A DNA stretch of 64,000 nt from Streptomyces sp. NBC_01381 (GTDB taxonomy: Bacteria > Actinomycetota > Actinomycetes > Streptomycetales > Streptomycetaceae). Shown in pieces: positions 47,469 to 56,021 of this stretch (position 1 is its first letter; each line of letters starts with the position of its first letter). Location of the stretch: the NCBI RefSeq assembly GCF_026340305.1, contig NZ_JAPEPI010000001.1:744001-808000 (forward strand). The letters run 5' to 3'. The notes below the pieces were generated by a model that ran no database searches, had not been told where the DNA came from, and saw nothing but the letters and a program-made list of their open reading frames with translations. The translations under genes were made by a program, and so were the position numbers.

Positions 47469-48911
47469 GTGCCGAACGCCAATGAAGAGAATCCCATCGC
47501 CCTGAGCCAGGTGCAGCGCCGCGCGGTCAGTGAACTACTGCGCGTGTCCCCTGTCGCGGACGACCTTGCCCGCCGTTTCCAGGAGGCCGGGTTCTCCCTT
47601 GCCCTGGTCGGCGGCTCGGTGAGAGACGCGCTCCTTGGCCGGCTCGGCAACGACCTGGACTTCACGACCGATGCCCGCCCCGAGGACGTACTGAAGATCG
47701 TCAGGCCGTGGGCGGATTCGGTGTGGGAGGTGGGGATCGCCTTCGGCACTGTCGGCAGCCAGAAGGACGGCTACCAGATCGAGGTCACCACGTACCGCTC
47801 CGAGGCGTACGACAGGACCTCGCGCAAGCCCGAGGTGTCCTACGGCGACTCCATCGAGGAAGACCTCGTACGCCGTGACTTCACCGTGAACGCGATGGCG
47901 GTGGCGCTCCCTGAGAAGGAGTTCATCGACCCGCACGGCGGTCTCGAGGACCTGTCGGAGCGCGTCCTGCGTACCCCTGGCACCCCGGAGGACTCCTTCT
48001 CCGACGATCCGCTGCGGATGATGCGGGCGGCGCGGTTCGCCGCGCAGCTGGACTTCGAGGTGGCTCCGGAGGTCGTCGCCGCGATGAAGGCGATGGCCGA
48101 GCGGATCGAGATCGTCTCCGCCGAGCGCGTACGTGACGAACTGAACAAGCTGCTCCTCTCGCCGTACCCGGCAAAGGGACTGGCTCTACTTGTCGACACA
48201 GGCATCGCCGAGCACGTTCTCCCCGAGCTCCCGGCGCTGCGTCTCGAACGTGACGAGCACCACCGGCACAAGGACGTCTACGACCACTCGCTGATCGTCC
48301 TTGAACAGGCGATGGCACTGGAGGAGGAAGGGCCGGACCTGACGCTGCGGCTCGCGGCCCTTCTGCATGACATCGGGAAGCCGCGGACGCGGCGCTTCGA
48401 GGACGACGGCCGAGTCTCCTTCCACCACCACGAGGTGGTGGGCGCCAAGATGACCAAGAAGCGGATGACGGAGCTCAAGTACTCGAACGAGCTCGTGAAG
48501 GACGTCTCCCGCCTGGTGGAGCTGCACCTGCGCTTCCACGGCTACGGCACGGGCGAATGGACGGACTCGGCGGTACGCCGCTATGTACGCGACGCGGGCC
48601 CGCTCCTGAGCCGACTGCACAAGCTGACCCGGTCCGACTGCACGACGCGCAACAAGCGCAAGGCGAGTGCGCTGTCGCGCGCGTACGACGGCCTGGAGGA
48701 GCGCATCGCCCGCCTCCAGGAACAGGAGGAGCTGGACTCGATCCGCCCCGACCTGGACGGCAACGAGATCATGCAGATCCTGGACGTACGCCCGGGGCCC
48801 GTCATCGGCCAGGCCTACAAGTTCCTGCTGGAGCTGCGCCTCGAGAACGGGCCGATGGAGCGGGACGCGGCGGTCGCGGCGCTCAAGGAGTGGTGGGCCG
48901 CGCAGGAGTGA
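47469..48911 (+). CDS. CCA tRNA nucleotidyltransferase
   Basis: 480 residues, GTG 47469. The nucleotidyltransferase motif is GGSVRDALLGRLGNDLDFTTDA with two catalytic Asp, and the poly(A)-polymerase fold motif RRDFTVNAMA follows. The C-terminal HD domain has LRLAALLHDIGKPRT. It adds or repairs the 3' CCA of tRNAs; both tRNAs in this window lack an encoded CCA. Often labelled PcnA. It is divergent from DUF6049 and ends next to two palindromic parS sites. Confidence 0.95.
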   Translation: MPNANEENPIALSQVQRRAVSELLRVSPVADDLARRFQEAGFSLALVGGSVRDALLGRLGNDLDFTTDARPEDVLKIVRPWADSVWEVGIAFGTVGSQKDGYQIEVTTYRSEAYDRTSRKPEVSYGDSIEEDLVRRDFTVNAMAVALPEKEFIDPHGGLEDLSERVLRTPGTPEDSFSDDPLRMMRAARFAAQLDFEVAPEVVAAMKAMAERIEIVSAERVRDELNKLLLSPYPAKGLALLVDTGIAEHVLPELPALRLERDEHHRHKDVYDHSLIVLEQAMALEEEGPDLTLRLAALLHDIGKPRTRRFEDDGRVSFHHHEVVGAKMTKKRMTELKYSNELVKDVSRLVELHLRFHGYGTGEWTDSAVRRYVRDAGPLLSRLHKLTRSDCTTRNKRKASALSRAYDGLEERIARLQEQEELDSIRPDLDGNEIMQILDVRPGPVIGQAYKFLLELRLENGPMERDAAVAALKEWWAAQE

Positions 48912-48920
48912 GGTGGGGTT

Positions 48921-48952
48921 CGGCGCGATGTTTCACGTGAAACATCGCGCCG
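48921..48952. promoter_or_regulatory. parS at the centre of a perfect 32-bp palindrome
   Basis: parS GTTTCACGTGAAAC at 48930-48943 extends symmetrically on both sides (CGGCGCGAT / ATCGCGCCG) to 48921-48952. It begins 10 bases after the pcnA stop, so RNA from either strand could form a long hairpin. Confidence 0.93.
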
Positions 48953-48963
48953 GGTCCGGACAC

Positions 48964-49003
48964 GCGAAGGGGCACTGTTTCACGTGAAACAGTGCCCCTT
49001 CGC
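48964..49003. promoter_or_regulatory. parS at the centre of a perfect 40-bp palindrome
   Basis: parS GTTTCACGTGAAAC at 48977-48990 is flanked by GCGAAGGGGCACT and its exact complement, giving an uninterrupted 40-bp palindrome (48964-49003). It ends 8 bases before the convergent LppU-like gene. It probably doubles as the bidirectional terminator of this gene pair. Confidence 0.93.
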
Positions 49004-49011
49004 AGATGCCG

Positions 49012-49476
49012 TTACTTGTTCTTCAGGCAGAGCACCACGTCGTGGCTGCCGCCGGTCTGGTAGTAGGCGACCTCGGTCCCCTTGACCGCTTCGCACTTGC
49101 TGGTGCTGCTCGTGTCATCGAACTTCTCGATGACCTCGAACTCGGCGTCGCTCGAGGAGCAGTCGGTGTCCTTCATCTCGGGCTGCGACTGCGTGCCGGT
49201 GTTCTTCAGGCAGTCACCGACGGCAGTGGTCTCAGCGTCGCTCTTGCCCAACTGGAACTTGACGACAGCGATGATGATCGCGAGAACGACGAAGCCACCG
49301 ATGCGCAGCAGGAGCTTCTTGCCGCGACCGCCACTCGGTGCGGCCGGAGGCGGAACCGGCGCCCCCTGGTTGTACGGCGGGTAGGGCTGCTGCGGAACGC
49401 CGGGCTGGCCCGGCTGACCGGGGTGCGGCTGCACGCCCTGGCCGTACGGATTCTGGCCCTGGGGCGGAGTAGTCAC
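49012..49476 (-). CDS. LppU/SCO3897 family membrane-anchored protein
   Basis: 154 residues from GTG 49476 (V-T-T-P-P-Q-G-Q-N-P-Y). A Pro/Gly/Gln-rich cytoplasmic N-terminus (1-55) precedes one membrane helix (about 60-76) and an external domain with four Cys (VGDCLKN, DTDCSSSD, TSKCEAV, VVLCLKN), probably two disulfides. Family function unknown. Convergent with the CCA transferase across the parS palindromes. Confidence 0.85.
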   Translation of the reverse strand: MTTPPQGQNPYGQGVQPHPGQPGQPGVPQQPYPPYNQGAPVPPPAAPSGGRGKKLLLRIGGFVVLAIIIAVVKFQLGKSDAETTAVGDCLKNTGTQSQPEMKDTDCSSSDAEFEVIEKFDDTSSTSKCEAVKGTEVAYYQTGGSHDVVLCLKNK

Positions 49477-49589
49477 TTGGGGGTCCCCCTCGAACGAGAG
49501 CGCGATGGCGCGGATACGACGTCCGTAAGTTATAGGGGCGCAGTGGGATCTCTGAAGTCCAGAGGGGCTCTGTGGCACTGATGTGACAC

Positions 49590-50846
49590 TTACTGCGCGT
49601 CAAATCTGGCCATAGCGGCAGCAATTGCTGCGTAGATAACGGCGACCGTGACCACCAGCGGAGCCGATCGACCGTCAGGCGGCAGTATCAGGGCCGCCAC
49701 TCCTGCCGCGGCGACGAACGCGACGTTGAACAGGACGTCGTAGATGGAGAAGATCCGGCCACGGAAGCCGTCGTCCACCTCGGACTGCACCACCGTGTCC
49801 GTGGCGATCTTTGCCCCCTGGGTCGTCAGGCCCAGGAGGAACGCGGCGATGAGCAGGGGGACGGCCTCGAAGGGCAGGCCGAGTGCCGGCTCCAGGACCG
49901 CCGCCGCCCCGGCGCAGGCGGCGATCCAGCCGCCGGGGCCAAGCCGGTTCACCGCGGCGGGCGTCACCACCGCCGCCATGAAGAAGCCCGCCCCCGAGAT
50001 CGCCACGGCGAGGCCAAGGAGGGCGAGCCCGTCGGACTCCGTGGACGACCAGGCGTATCGGCAGAGCATGAGGACCATGACGGACAGGGCGCCGTAGCAG
50101 AACCTCATGAGGGTCATGGCGAGCAGCGCGCGGGCGGCGGGGCGCCGCTGCGACAGATGCCGCACGCCGGCCAGCAGATCCCGCGCCGTACCGGAGAGCG
50201 CCGCGCCGAGGCGTGGCTGGACCAGCTCCGGGTCCGGGCCGAGGAGTTCTCGCGCCATGCGCAGCGAGGCGAGAGCCGCGCAGAGATACAGGACCGCCCC
50301 GAGCAGGACGACGGCCGCGTCCGAGTCGGAGACGACCAGGCGTACGGCGAACGCGAGGCCGCCGCCCGCGGTGGCGGCGAGCGTCCCGGCCGTCGGCGAG
50401 AGGGAGTTGGCCATGACAAGCCGATCGGCGTCGACCACGCGCGGCAGCGCCGCCGAGAGCCCGGCGAGGACGAACCGGTTGACGGCCGTGACGCAGAGCG
50501 CGGAGGCGTAGAACAGCCAGTCCGGCACGCCGCTCAGCATCAGCACCGCGGTCACCGAGGCCAGCGCCGCCCGCAGCAGATTGCCGTACAGGAAGACCTG
50601 GCGGCGCGGCCAGCGGTCGAGGAGCACGCCCGCGAAGGGGCCGATCACTGAGTACGGCAGGAGCAGCACGGCCATCGCGGAGGCGATCGCGGCCGGCGAG
50701 GTCTGCTTCTCCGGCGAGAAGACGACGTACGTGGCGAGCGCCACCTGATAGACGCCGTCCGCGCCCTGGGAGATCAGCCGCACGGCGAGCAGGCGTCGGA
50801 AATCCCGCAGGCGCAGCAGTATGCGCAGGTCACCGACGACAGCCAT
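49590..50846 (-). CDS. MFS transporter
   Basis: 418 residues from ATG 50846 (M-A-V-V-G-D-L-R-I-L-L-R-L-R-D-F), with about 12 membrane helices. It carries the family motif LLDRWPRRQVFLYGNLLRA between helices 2 and 3. The substrate is unknown; the efflux subtype is suggested by length and the N-terminal RDFRRLLAVRLIS. It lies 113 bases upstream of the LppU-like gene and is separated from ino1 by a terminator. Confidence 0.88.
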   Translation of the reverse strand: MAVVGDLRILLRLRDFRRLLAVRLISQGADGVYQVALATYVVFSPEKQTSPAAIASAMAVLLLPYSVIGPFAGVLLDRWPRRQVFLYGNLLRAALASVTAVLMLSGVPDWLFYASALCVTAVNRFVLAGLSAALPRVVDADRLVMANSLSPTAGTLAATAGGGLAFAVRLVVSDSDAAVVLLGAVLYLCAALASLRMARELLGPDPELVQPRLGAALSGTARDLLAGVRHLSQRRPAARALLAMTLMRFCYGALSVMVLMLCRYAWSSTESDGLALLGLAVAISGAGFFMAAVVTPAAVNRLGPGGWIAACAGAAAVLEPALGLPFEAVPLLIAAFLLGLTTQGAKIATDTVVQSEVDDGFRGRIFSIYDVLFNVAFVAAAGVAALILPPDGRSAPLVVTVAVIYAAIAAAMARFDAQ

Positions 50847-50868
50847 GGGGCACAGCCTCACATACGAG

Positions 50869-50901
50869 GAGGGTCCCCGGGCGGATTGCCCGGGGACCCT
50901 C
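50869..50901 (-). terminator. Terminator after inositol-phosphate synthase
   Basis: GAGGGTCCCCGGGC (50869-50882) and GCCCGGGGACCCTC (50888-50901) pair perfectly around GGATT, 23 bases past the ino1 stop. Confidence 0.92.
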
Positions 50902-50924
50902 AACACAAGTGCGACAGCTGAGCT

Positions 50925-52007
50925 TTAGCGCTCGACCTCGCCCTTGATGAACTTCTCGACGTTGTCGTACGCCTCGTCGTCGAAGTACTGCACCGGCGGG
51001 GACTTCATGAAGTACGAGGACGCGGAGAGGATCGGGCCGCCGATGCCGCGGTCCTTGGCGATCTTCGCGGCGCGCAGGGCGTCGATGATGACACCCGCCG
51101 AGTTCGGGGAGTCCCAGACCTCGAGCTTGTACTCCAGGTTCAGCGGGACGTCGCCGAAGGCACGGCCCTCGAGGCGGACGTACGCCCACTTGCGGTCGTC
51201 CAGCCACGCCACGTAGTCCGACGGGCCGATGTGGACGTTCTTCTCGCCCATCTCGCGGTCCGGGATCTGCGAGGTGACGGCCTGCGTCTTCGAGATCTTC
51301 TTGGACTCGAGACGGTCGCGCTCGAGCATGTTCTTGAAGTCCATGTTGCCGCCGACGTTGAGCTGCATGGTGCGCTCAAGACGGACACCGCGGTCCTCGA
51401 ACAGCTTCGCCATCACACGGTGCGTGATGGTAGCGCCGACCTGCGACTTGATGTCGTCGCCGACGATCGGGACGCCCGCCTCGGTGAACTTGTCGGCCCA
51501 CTCCTTGGTGCCGGCGATGAAGACCGGGAGGGCGTTGACGAAGGCGACCTTGGCGTCGATGGCGCACTGCGCGTAGAACTTCGCAGCGTCCTCGGAACCC
51601 ACGGGCAGGTAGCAGACGAGGACGTCGACCTGCTTGTCCTTGAGGATCTGGACGATGTCGACCGGGGCCTCGGCGGACTCCTCGATGGTCTGGCGGTAGT
51701 ACAGGCCCAGGCCGTCGTAGGTGTGGCCGCGCTGGACGGTGACGCCCTTGTTCGGCACGTCGCAGATCTTGATGGTGTTGTTCTCGCTGGCGCCGATGGC
51801 GTCCGAGAGGTCGAGGCCGACCTTCTTGGCGTCCACATCGAAGGCGGCGACGAACTCGACATCGCCGACGTGGTAGTCGCCGAACTGGACGTGCATCAGG
51901 CCCGGGACCTTGGCGTCCGGGTCTGCGTCCTTGTAGTACTCGACGCCCTGGACCAGCGAGGCGGCGCAGTTGCCCACGCCGACGATGGCTACGCGAACCG
52001 AACCCAT
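50925..52007 (-). CDS. ino1: Inositol-3-phosphate synthase
   Basis: 360 residues from ATG 52007 with CAGGGAG upstream ([14 protein letters not shown]). It converts glucose 6-phosphate to myo-inositol 3-phosphate with NAD+ as cofactor. Rossmann motif GVGNCAASL; catalytic-core signatures [19 protein letters not shown] and [13 protein letters not shown]. It feeds phosphatidylinositol and mycothiol synthesis, linking it functionally to thiol control by trxBA. The PadR gene lies 59 bases upstream on the same strand. Confidence 0.96.
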   Translation of the reverse strand: MGSVRVAIVGVGNCAASLVQGVEYYKDADPDAKVPGLMHVQFGDYHVGDVEFVAAFDVDAKKVGLDLSDAIGASENNTIKICDVPNKGVTVQRGHTYDGLGLYYRQTIEESAEAPVDIVQILKDKQVDVLVCYLPVGSEDAAKFYAQCAIDAKVAFVNALPVFIAGTKEWADKFTEAGVPIVGDDIKSQVGATITHRVMAKLFEDRGVRLERTMQLNVGGNMDFKNMLERDRLESKKISKTQAVTSQIPDREMGEKNVHIGPSDYVAWLDDRKWAYVRLEGRAFGDVPLNLEYKLEVWDSPNSAGVIIDALRAAKIAKDRGIGGPILSASSYFMKSPPVQYFDDEAYDNVEKFIKGEVER

Positions 52008-52066
52008 TCCGGTTGCTCCCTGTGTGATCTGTGTATTCCGGATGAAACCCTGCGGAACGCGGGGTC

Positions 52067-52753
52067 TCACTTGGCGGTGTCATCGGACGGATCCGGCGGC
52101 GGGTTCACGTCCCGCCGCCGGGGCAGGCCGCCCGACTCCCCAGATGTGCTGTCTTGCCGAGCAGAGCCGTCCGGGGTGGACCGCTGCTGGTCCCGCCCCG
52201 CCCGCTCGCTCTCGATGAGCTCGTTCAGCCAGCGCACTTCGCGCTCCACGGACTCCATTCCGTGCCGCTGCAGCTCAAGCGTGTAATCGTCCAGGCGCTC
52301 CCGGGTGCGGGCCAGGGAGGCGCTCATCTTCTCCAGACGCTCCTCGAGGCGGCTGCGACGCCCCTCGAGCACCCGCATGCGTACGTCCCGCGAGGTCTGC
52401 CCGAAGAAGGCGAAGCGGGCGGCGAAGTGCTCGTCCTCGTACGCGTCGGGGCCGGTCTGCGAGAGCAGCTCCTCGAAGTGCTCCTTACCTTCCGCCGTCA
52501 GCCGATAGACGATCTTGGCGCGGCGCCCGGAGAGGGGAGCCGCGAGAGCGTCTTCGGGGGTGCTCCCCGTTTCCTCGATCAACCAGCCGTTGGCGACCAG
52601 CGTCTTGAGGCAGGGGTAGAGCGTCCCGTAGCTGAAGGCGCGGAACACTCCCAGTGACGTGTTGAGTCGTTTGCGCAGCTCATAGCCGTGCATCGGGGAC
52701 TCGCGCAGCAGGCCGAGCACGGCGAACTCGAGGATGCCGGAGCGTCTGCTCAT
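52067..52753 (-). CDS. PadR family transcriptional regulator
   Basis: 228 residues from ATG 52753. The winged helix-turn-helix (about 5-85: [41 protein letters not shown]) is followed by a C-terminal coiled-coil dimerisation helix (about 120-190) and a polar tail. A perfect 21-bp palindrome lies 52 bases upstream, suggesting autoregulation. Likely co-transcribed with ino1. The ligand is unknown. Confidence 0.92.
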   Translation of the reverse strand: MSRRSGILEFAVLGLLRESPMHGYELRKRLNTSLGVFRAFSYGTLYPCLKTLVANGWLIEETGSTPEDALAAPLSGRRAKIVYRLTAEGKEHFEELLSQTGPDAYEDEHFAARFAFFGQTSRDVRMRVLEGRRSRLEERLEKMSASLARTRERLDDYTLELQRHGMESVEREVRWLNELIESERAGRDQQRSTPDGSARQDSTSGESGGLPRRRDVNPPPDPSDDTAK

Positions 52754-52804
52754 GTGTCGCCTCCCGTCTGCCAGCGTCTGTCTGCACGGTCTTTATGCCG
52801 AGCT

Positions 52805-52825
52805 GATGTATCGACTCGATACATC
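52805..52825. promoter_or_regulatory. Palindromic operator upstream of padR
   Basis: GATGTATCGA-C-TCGATACATC (52805-52825) is a perfect 10-bp dyad around one base, AT-rich compared with its surroundings. The ATGTAT...ATACAT core resembles known PadR sites. The rest of the 374-bp spacer (52754-53127) holds the PBP promoter and a possible 50-codon ORF. Confidence 0.75.
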
Positions 52826-52967
52826 GAGACGATAGAACGGCCCTCCTCACGGGGCAAGAGGGGAAACGGTGAACGGCGTCACATCACCGATTCGTAGGAA
52901 GTAACTTGCCTGATTTGGGGTGAACTTCGGCTCTACGAGGGTTTTGACGGTGCGTAGTCTGTGCGCC

Positions 52968-53120
52968 ATGCAGACCGCCGGGAACCAAGTGACGCCAGAG
53001 GGCGTCGTCGTCCCTGGTGTAGTGCGGATGAGCGCCGGGATGGGCGCATCCGTACTTCGGGGGGACCGGAAACCAGCCGCCGTTTCCAGGCGCGGATACC
53101 TGCGCCTGCCCGAGGAGTAA
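52968..53120 (+). CDS. Possible small ORF upstream of the PBP gene, 50 aa
   Basis: ATG 52968 to TAA 53118-53120. The protein starts M-Q-T-A-G-N-Q-V-T-P and ends L-R-L-P-E-E. It stops seven bases before the PBP start. Third-position G/C bias is moderate and no good ribosome site is seen, so this may be chance. It could alternatively be a leader. Confidence 0.3.
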   Translation: MQTAGNQVTPEGVVVPGVVRMSAGMGASVLRGDRKPAAVSRRGYLRLPEE

Positions 53121-53127
53121 TCGTTCG

Positions 53128-55878
53128 ATGAGCGAGCACCGTCGCAAACCGCCGCAGCCGCAGGGCGGCGGACGCGCCGCGACCAGACGCGGCGTCTCCG
53201 GCGATTCGTCGGGCCGCCGCGCGGCACCGCGTGGCGCCTCTGGATCGCCCACTTCCTCAACCGGCTCGTACGGATCGGGTGCCCCCGACGGGGACCGTTC
53301 CTACGGCGGCCGGGCAGAGGCCCGTCGCGCGGCGCAGCGCAGCGGTGCCGTCGGCACGGGCGGCGGCCGCCGCAGGGCGGCCGACGGGTCCGGTGCCGGC
53401 CGCTCGGGCGGTGGTGGCGGAGGCCGGCGTGGTGGGCCCGGCGGGCCGGCCGGGCCGGGTCGCGGCAGGGGCCGCGGCGGTCAGGGACCGGCCAAGAAGC
53501 GGTTCGTCGACTACCCGCGCGCGAACAAGCAAGGTGTGCGGCGCTGGGTCCCGTCCTGGCGTCTTGTCACCGGCCTGTTCGTCGGCTTCCTCGGCAGCCT
53601 GATGGCGGTCGCCGGAATCGCCTACGCCTTGGTGGAGGTGCCGAAGGTCGACGAGGCCGCCAAGGCACAGAACAACGTCTACTACTGGGCCGACGGCAAG
53701 CAGATGGTCGCGACCGGTGGTGAGACGAACCGCCAGATCATCGACTACGAGAAGATCCCCAAGGCGATGCGGACCGCCGTCATCTCGGCCGAGAACAAGT
53801 CGTTCGAGAGCGACAAGGGCATCGACCCCATGGGCATCACCCGCGCTCTGGTCAACATGGCCAAGGGTGGAGATACGCAGGGTGGCTCCACGATCACTCA
53901 GCAGTACGTGAAGAACGCGCGCCTCAATGACCAGTCGCAGACGGTCACGCGTAAGTTCAAAGAGCTCTTCATCTCCATAAAGGTCGGCCGGACGGAATCC
54001 AAAGAGAACATCATGGCGGGGTATCTCAACACCGCCTACTACGGCCGCGGTGCCTACGGCATCCAGGCCGCGGCCCACGCCTACTTCAACCTGGACGCCA
54101 GCGAGCTGAACCCCAGCCAGTGCGCGCTCCTCGCAACGGTGCTCAAGGGCGCCACGTACTACGACCCCGCCGGCTCCCCCGAGGTCGACCCGACCGCCAC
54201 GCGCGACGCGAACCTGGCACGGGCCACGAAGCGGTGGAGCTGGATCCTTGACGAAGAGGTCAAGGACGGCCACCTGACCGCTGCGGAGCGAGGCAAGTAC
54301 ACGGAGTTCCCCAAGCTGCAGAACCCGCGGTCCAACGCCCAGCTGGGCGGTCAGATCGGTTACCTGGTCGACCTGGCCAAGGCGTACGTGATCAACAACA
54401 GCGACGGCAAGATCACCGCCAATGACCTCCAGCAGGGCGGCTACGAGATCCACACGACCTTCGACAGGACGAAGGTCAAGGAGCTCGAGAAGTCCGTGGA
54501 GAAGGTCCGCAAGGCGAAGATCAAGCCCAAGCTGCGTCCGGAGAAGGACACCCACGTCCAGTTCGGTGGCGCCTCGGTGAACCCGAAGGACGGCGCGATC
54601 GAGGCGATCTACGGCGGTGAGGACGCGACCAAGCACTTCACCAACAACGCGGACCAGACCGGTGCGCAGGTCGGATCGACGTTCAAGCCCTTCGTGCTGG
54701 CCGCCGCCTTCAAGGACGGTAGGCGCGCCAAGGGCGGGCCGGAGATCCAGGACGCGACCCAGCGCACGATCGTCAACCCCAAGAGCCTCTACAGCGGCAA
54801 GAACAAGCTCAAGATCGAGAAGTACAACGGCGAGGTCTGGACAGACCGAGAGGGCAAGGAGTGGCTGCAGACCAACGACGGTGACGCGTCCTACAACGCC
54901 CCGAGCTACCAGATCGACCTGCGCGAGGCGATGCGGGAGTCCGTCAACTCGGCCTATGTGCAACTCGGCATGGACGTCGGCCTGGACAAGGTGAAGGAGG
55001 CGGCCATCGCCTCCGGCCTCAAGGAGAACAGCCTGGCCAGCGCCAATTACCCGTCCTTCTCTCTCGGTACGTCCTCTCCGAGCGCGATCCGCATGGCCGG
55101 CGCGTACTCCACGTTCGCTTCCCGCGGCAAGCAGAACGAGCCGTACTCGGTCAAGGAAGTCGAGCACAAGGGCAACACCGTCTTCGAGCACGAGTCGCAG
55201 ACCAAGCGGGCCTTCGACCCGGACGTCGCCAACAACGTCACCGACGTGCTCAGGACCGTCGTCGAGAAGGGCACCGGTACCTCGGCTCAGCTGAGTGGCC
55301 GCCAGGTGGCGGGCAAGACCGGTACGACCGACGGCAACAAGTCTGCCTGGTTCGTCGGCTACACCCCGCAGCTGTCGACGGCGATCAGCATGTACCGCCT
55401 CGACGACAACGAGGGGAACAAGAAGCGCGAGTTCCTGGAGATGTTCGGCACGGGTGGCGAGGAGAAGATCCACGGTGCCTCGTTCCCCGCGCAGATCTGG
55501 AAGGACTACATGGAGCAGGCCCTCAAGGGTGAGTCCGTGAAGAACTTCCCCGTGCCGGAGCCCATCGGTGAGGTCGTCGGCGAGACGCCGCCGCCGAGCC
55601 CGACTCCTACGGAGACCGAGGAGCCGGAGGAGTCGCCGTCGCCGACCCCCACGGACACCGGACCGTCCGAGAGTCCGTCGGGCAGCCCCGATCCCGGTGA
55701 GTCCTGTGCCGACTGGGACTGGGAGTGCAGCAACAACGGCGGCGCCGCGGACGGCGGGACCACCGATGGGAGCACCGGCGAACCGTCACCACCGACCACA
55801 GAGGATCCAACCGGCGGTGGAGGAAGCAACGGCAACGGCAACGGCAACGGAGGCATCTTCGGAGGCCCGACCGGCTGA
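53128..55878 (+). CDS. Class A penicillin-binding protein (transglycosylase/transpeptidase)
   Basis: 916 residues from ATG 53128 with GAGGAG upstream. A disordered Arg/Gly-rich cytoplasmic head (1-130) precedes one membrane helix (about 147-170). The GT51 glycosyltransferase domain has ENKSFESDKGIDPMGITRA and QGGSTITQQY. The transpeptidase domain has SxxK Ser517-Lys520 (GSTFKPF), SxN Ser605-Asn607 and KTGT from Lys730. A Thr/Pro/Glu- and Gly/Asn-rich tail (about 810-916) is exposed outside. It polymerises and cross-links peptidoglycan. All catalytic motifs are intact. Confidence 0.96.
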   Translation: MSEHRRKPPQPQGGGRAATRRGVSGDSSGRRAAPRGASGSPTSSTGSYGSGAPDGDRSYGGRAEARRAAQRSGAVGTGGGRRRAADGSGAGRSGGGGGGRRGGPGGPAGPGRGRGRGGQGPAKKRFVDYPRANKQGVRRWVPSWRLVTGLFVGFLGSLMAVAGIAYALVEVPKVDEAAKAQNNVYYWADGKQMVATGGETNRQIIDYEKIPKAMRTAVISAENKSFESDKGIDPMGITRALVNMAKGGDTQGGSTITQQYVKNARLNDQSQTVTRKFKELFISIKVGRTESKENIMAGYLNTAYYGRGAYGIQAAAHAYFNLDASELNPSQCALLATVLKGATYYDPAGSPEVDPTATRDANLARATKRWSWILDEEVKDGHLTAAERGKYTEFPKLQNPRSNAQLGGQIGYLVDLAKAYVINNSDGKITANDLQQGGYEIHTTFDRTKVKELEKSVEKVRKAKIKPKLRPEKDTHVQFGGASVNPKDGAIEAIYGGEDATKHFTNNADQTGAQVGSTFKPFVLAAAFKDGRRAKGGPEIQDATQRTIVNPKSLYSGKNKLKIEKYNGEVWTDREGKEWLQTNDGDASYNAPSYQIDLREAMRESVNSAYVQLGMDVGLDKVKEAAIASGLKENSLASANYPSFSLGTSSPSAIRMAGAYSTFASRGKQNEPYSVKEVEHKGNTVFEHESQTKRAFDPDVANNVTDVLRTVVEKGTGTSAQLSGRQVAGKTGTTDGNKSAWFVGYTPQLSTAISMYRLDDNEGNKKREFLEMFGTGGEEKIHGASFPAQIWKDYMEQALKGESVKNFPVPEPIGEVVGETPPPSPTPTETEEPEESPSPTPTDTGPSESPSGSPDPGESCADWDWECSNNGGAADGGTTDGSTGEPSPPTTEDPTGGGGSNGNGNGNGGIFGGPTG

Positions 55879-55898
55879 CCGAGGCACCCCGCGTGCAT

Positions 55899-55912
55899 GT
55901 TTCACGTGAAAC
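55899..55912. promoter_or_regulatory. parS site (perfect)
   Basis: GTTTCACGTGAAAC 21 bases after the PBP stop. First of a closely spaced pair (19-base centre spacing). Confidence 0.95.
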
Positions 55913-55917
55913 ACACC

Positions 55918-55931
55918 GTTTCACGTGAAAC
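55918..55931. promoter_or_regulatory. parS site (perfect)
   Basis: GTTTCACGTGAAAC, second of the pair, just before the PBP terminator. Centres are 19 bp apart, just under two helical turns. Confidence 0.95.
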
Positions 55932-55950
55932 ACGCACAGTCGATCATGAA

Positions 55951-55985
55951 GAGGGCCGCCACACCCGTACGGTGTGGCGGCCCTC
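55951..55985 (+). terminator. Terminator after the PBP gene
   Basis: GAGGGCCGCCACACC (55951-55965) and GGTGTGGCGGCCCTC (55971-55985) form a perfect 15-bp stem around CGTAC. It lies between the parS pair and the next gene. Confidence 0.92.
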
Positions 55986-56021
55986 TCCGTGTTCTCAGGC
56001 GCGTACGGCAGGATGTGCGGC

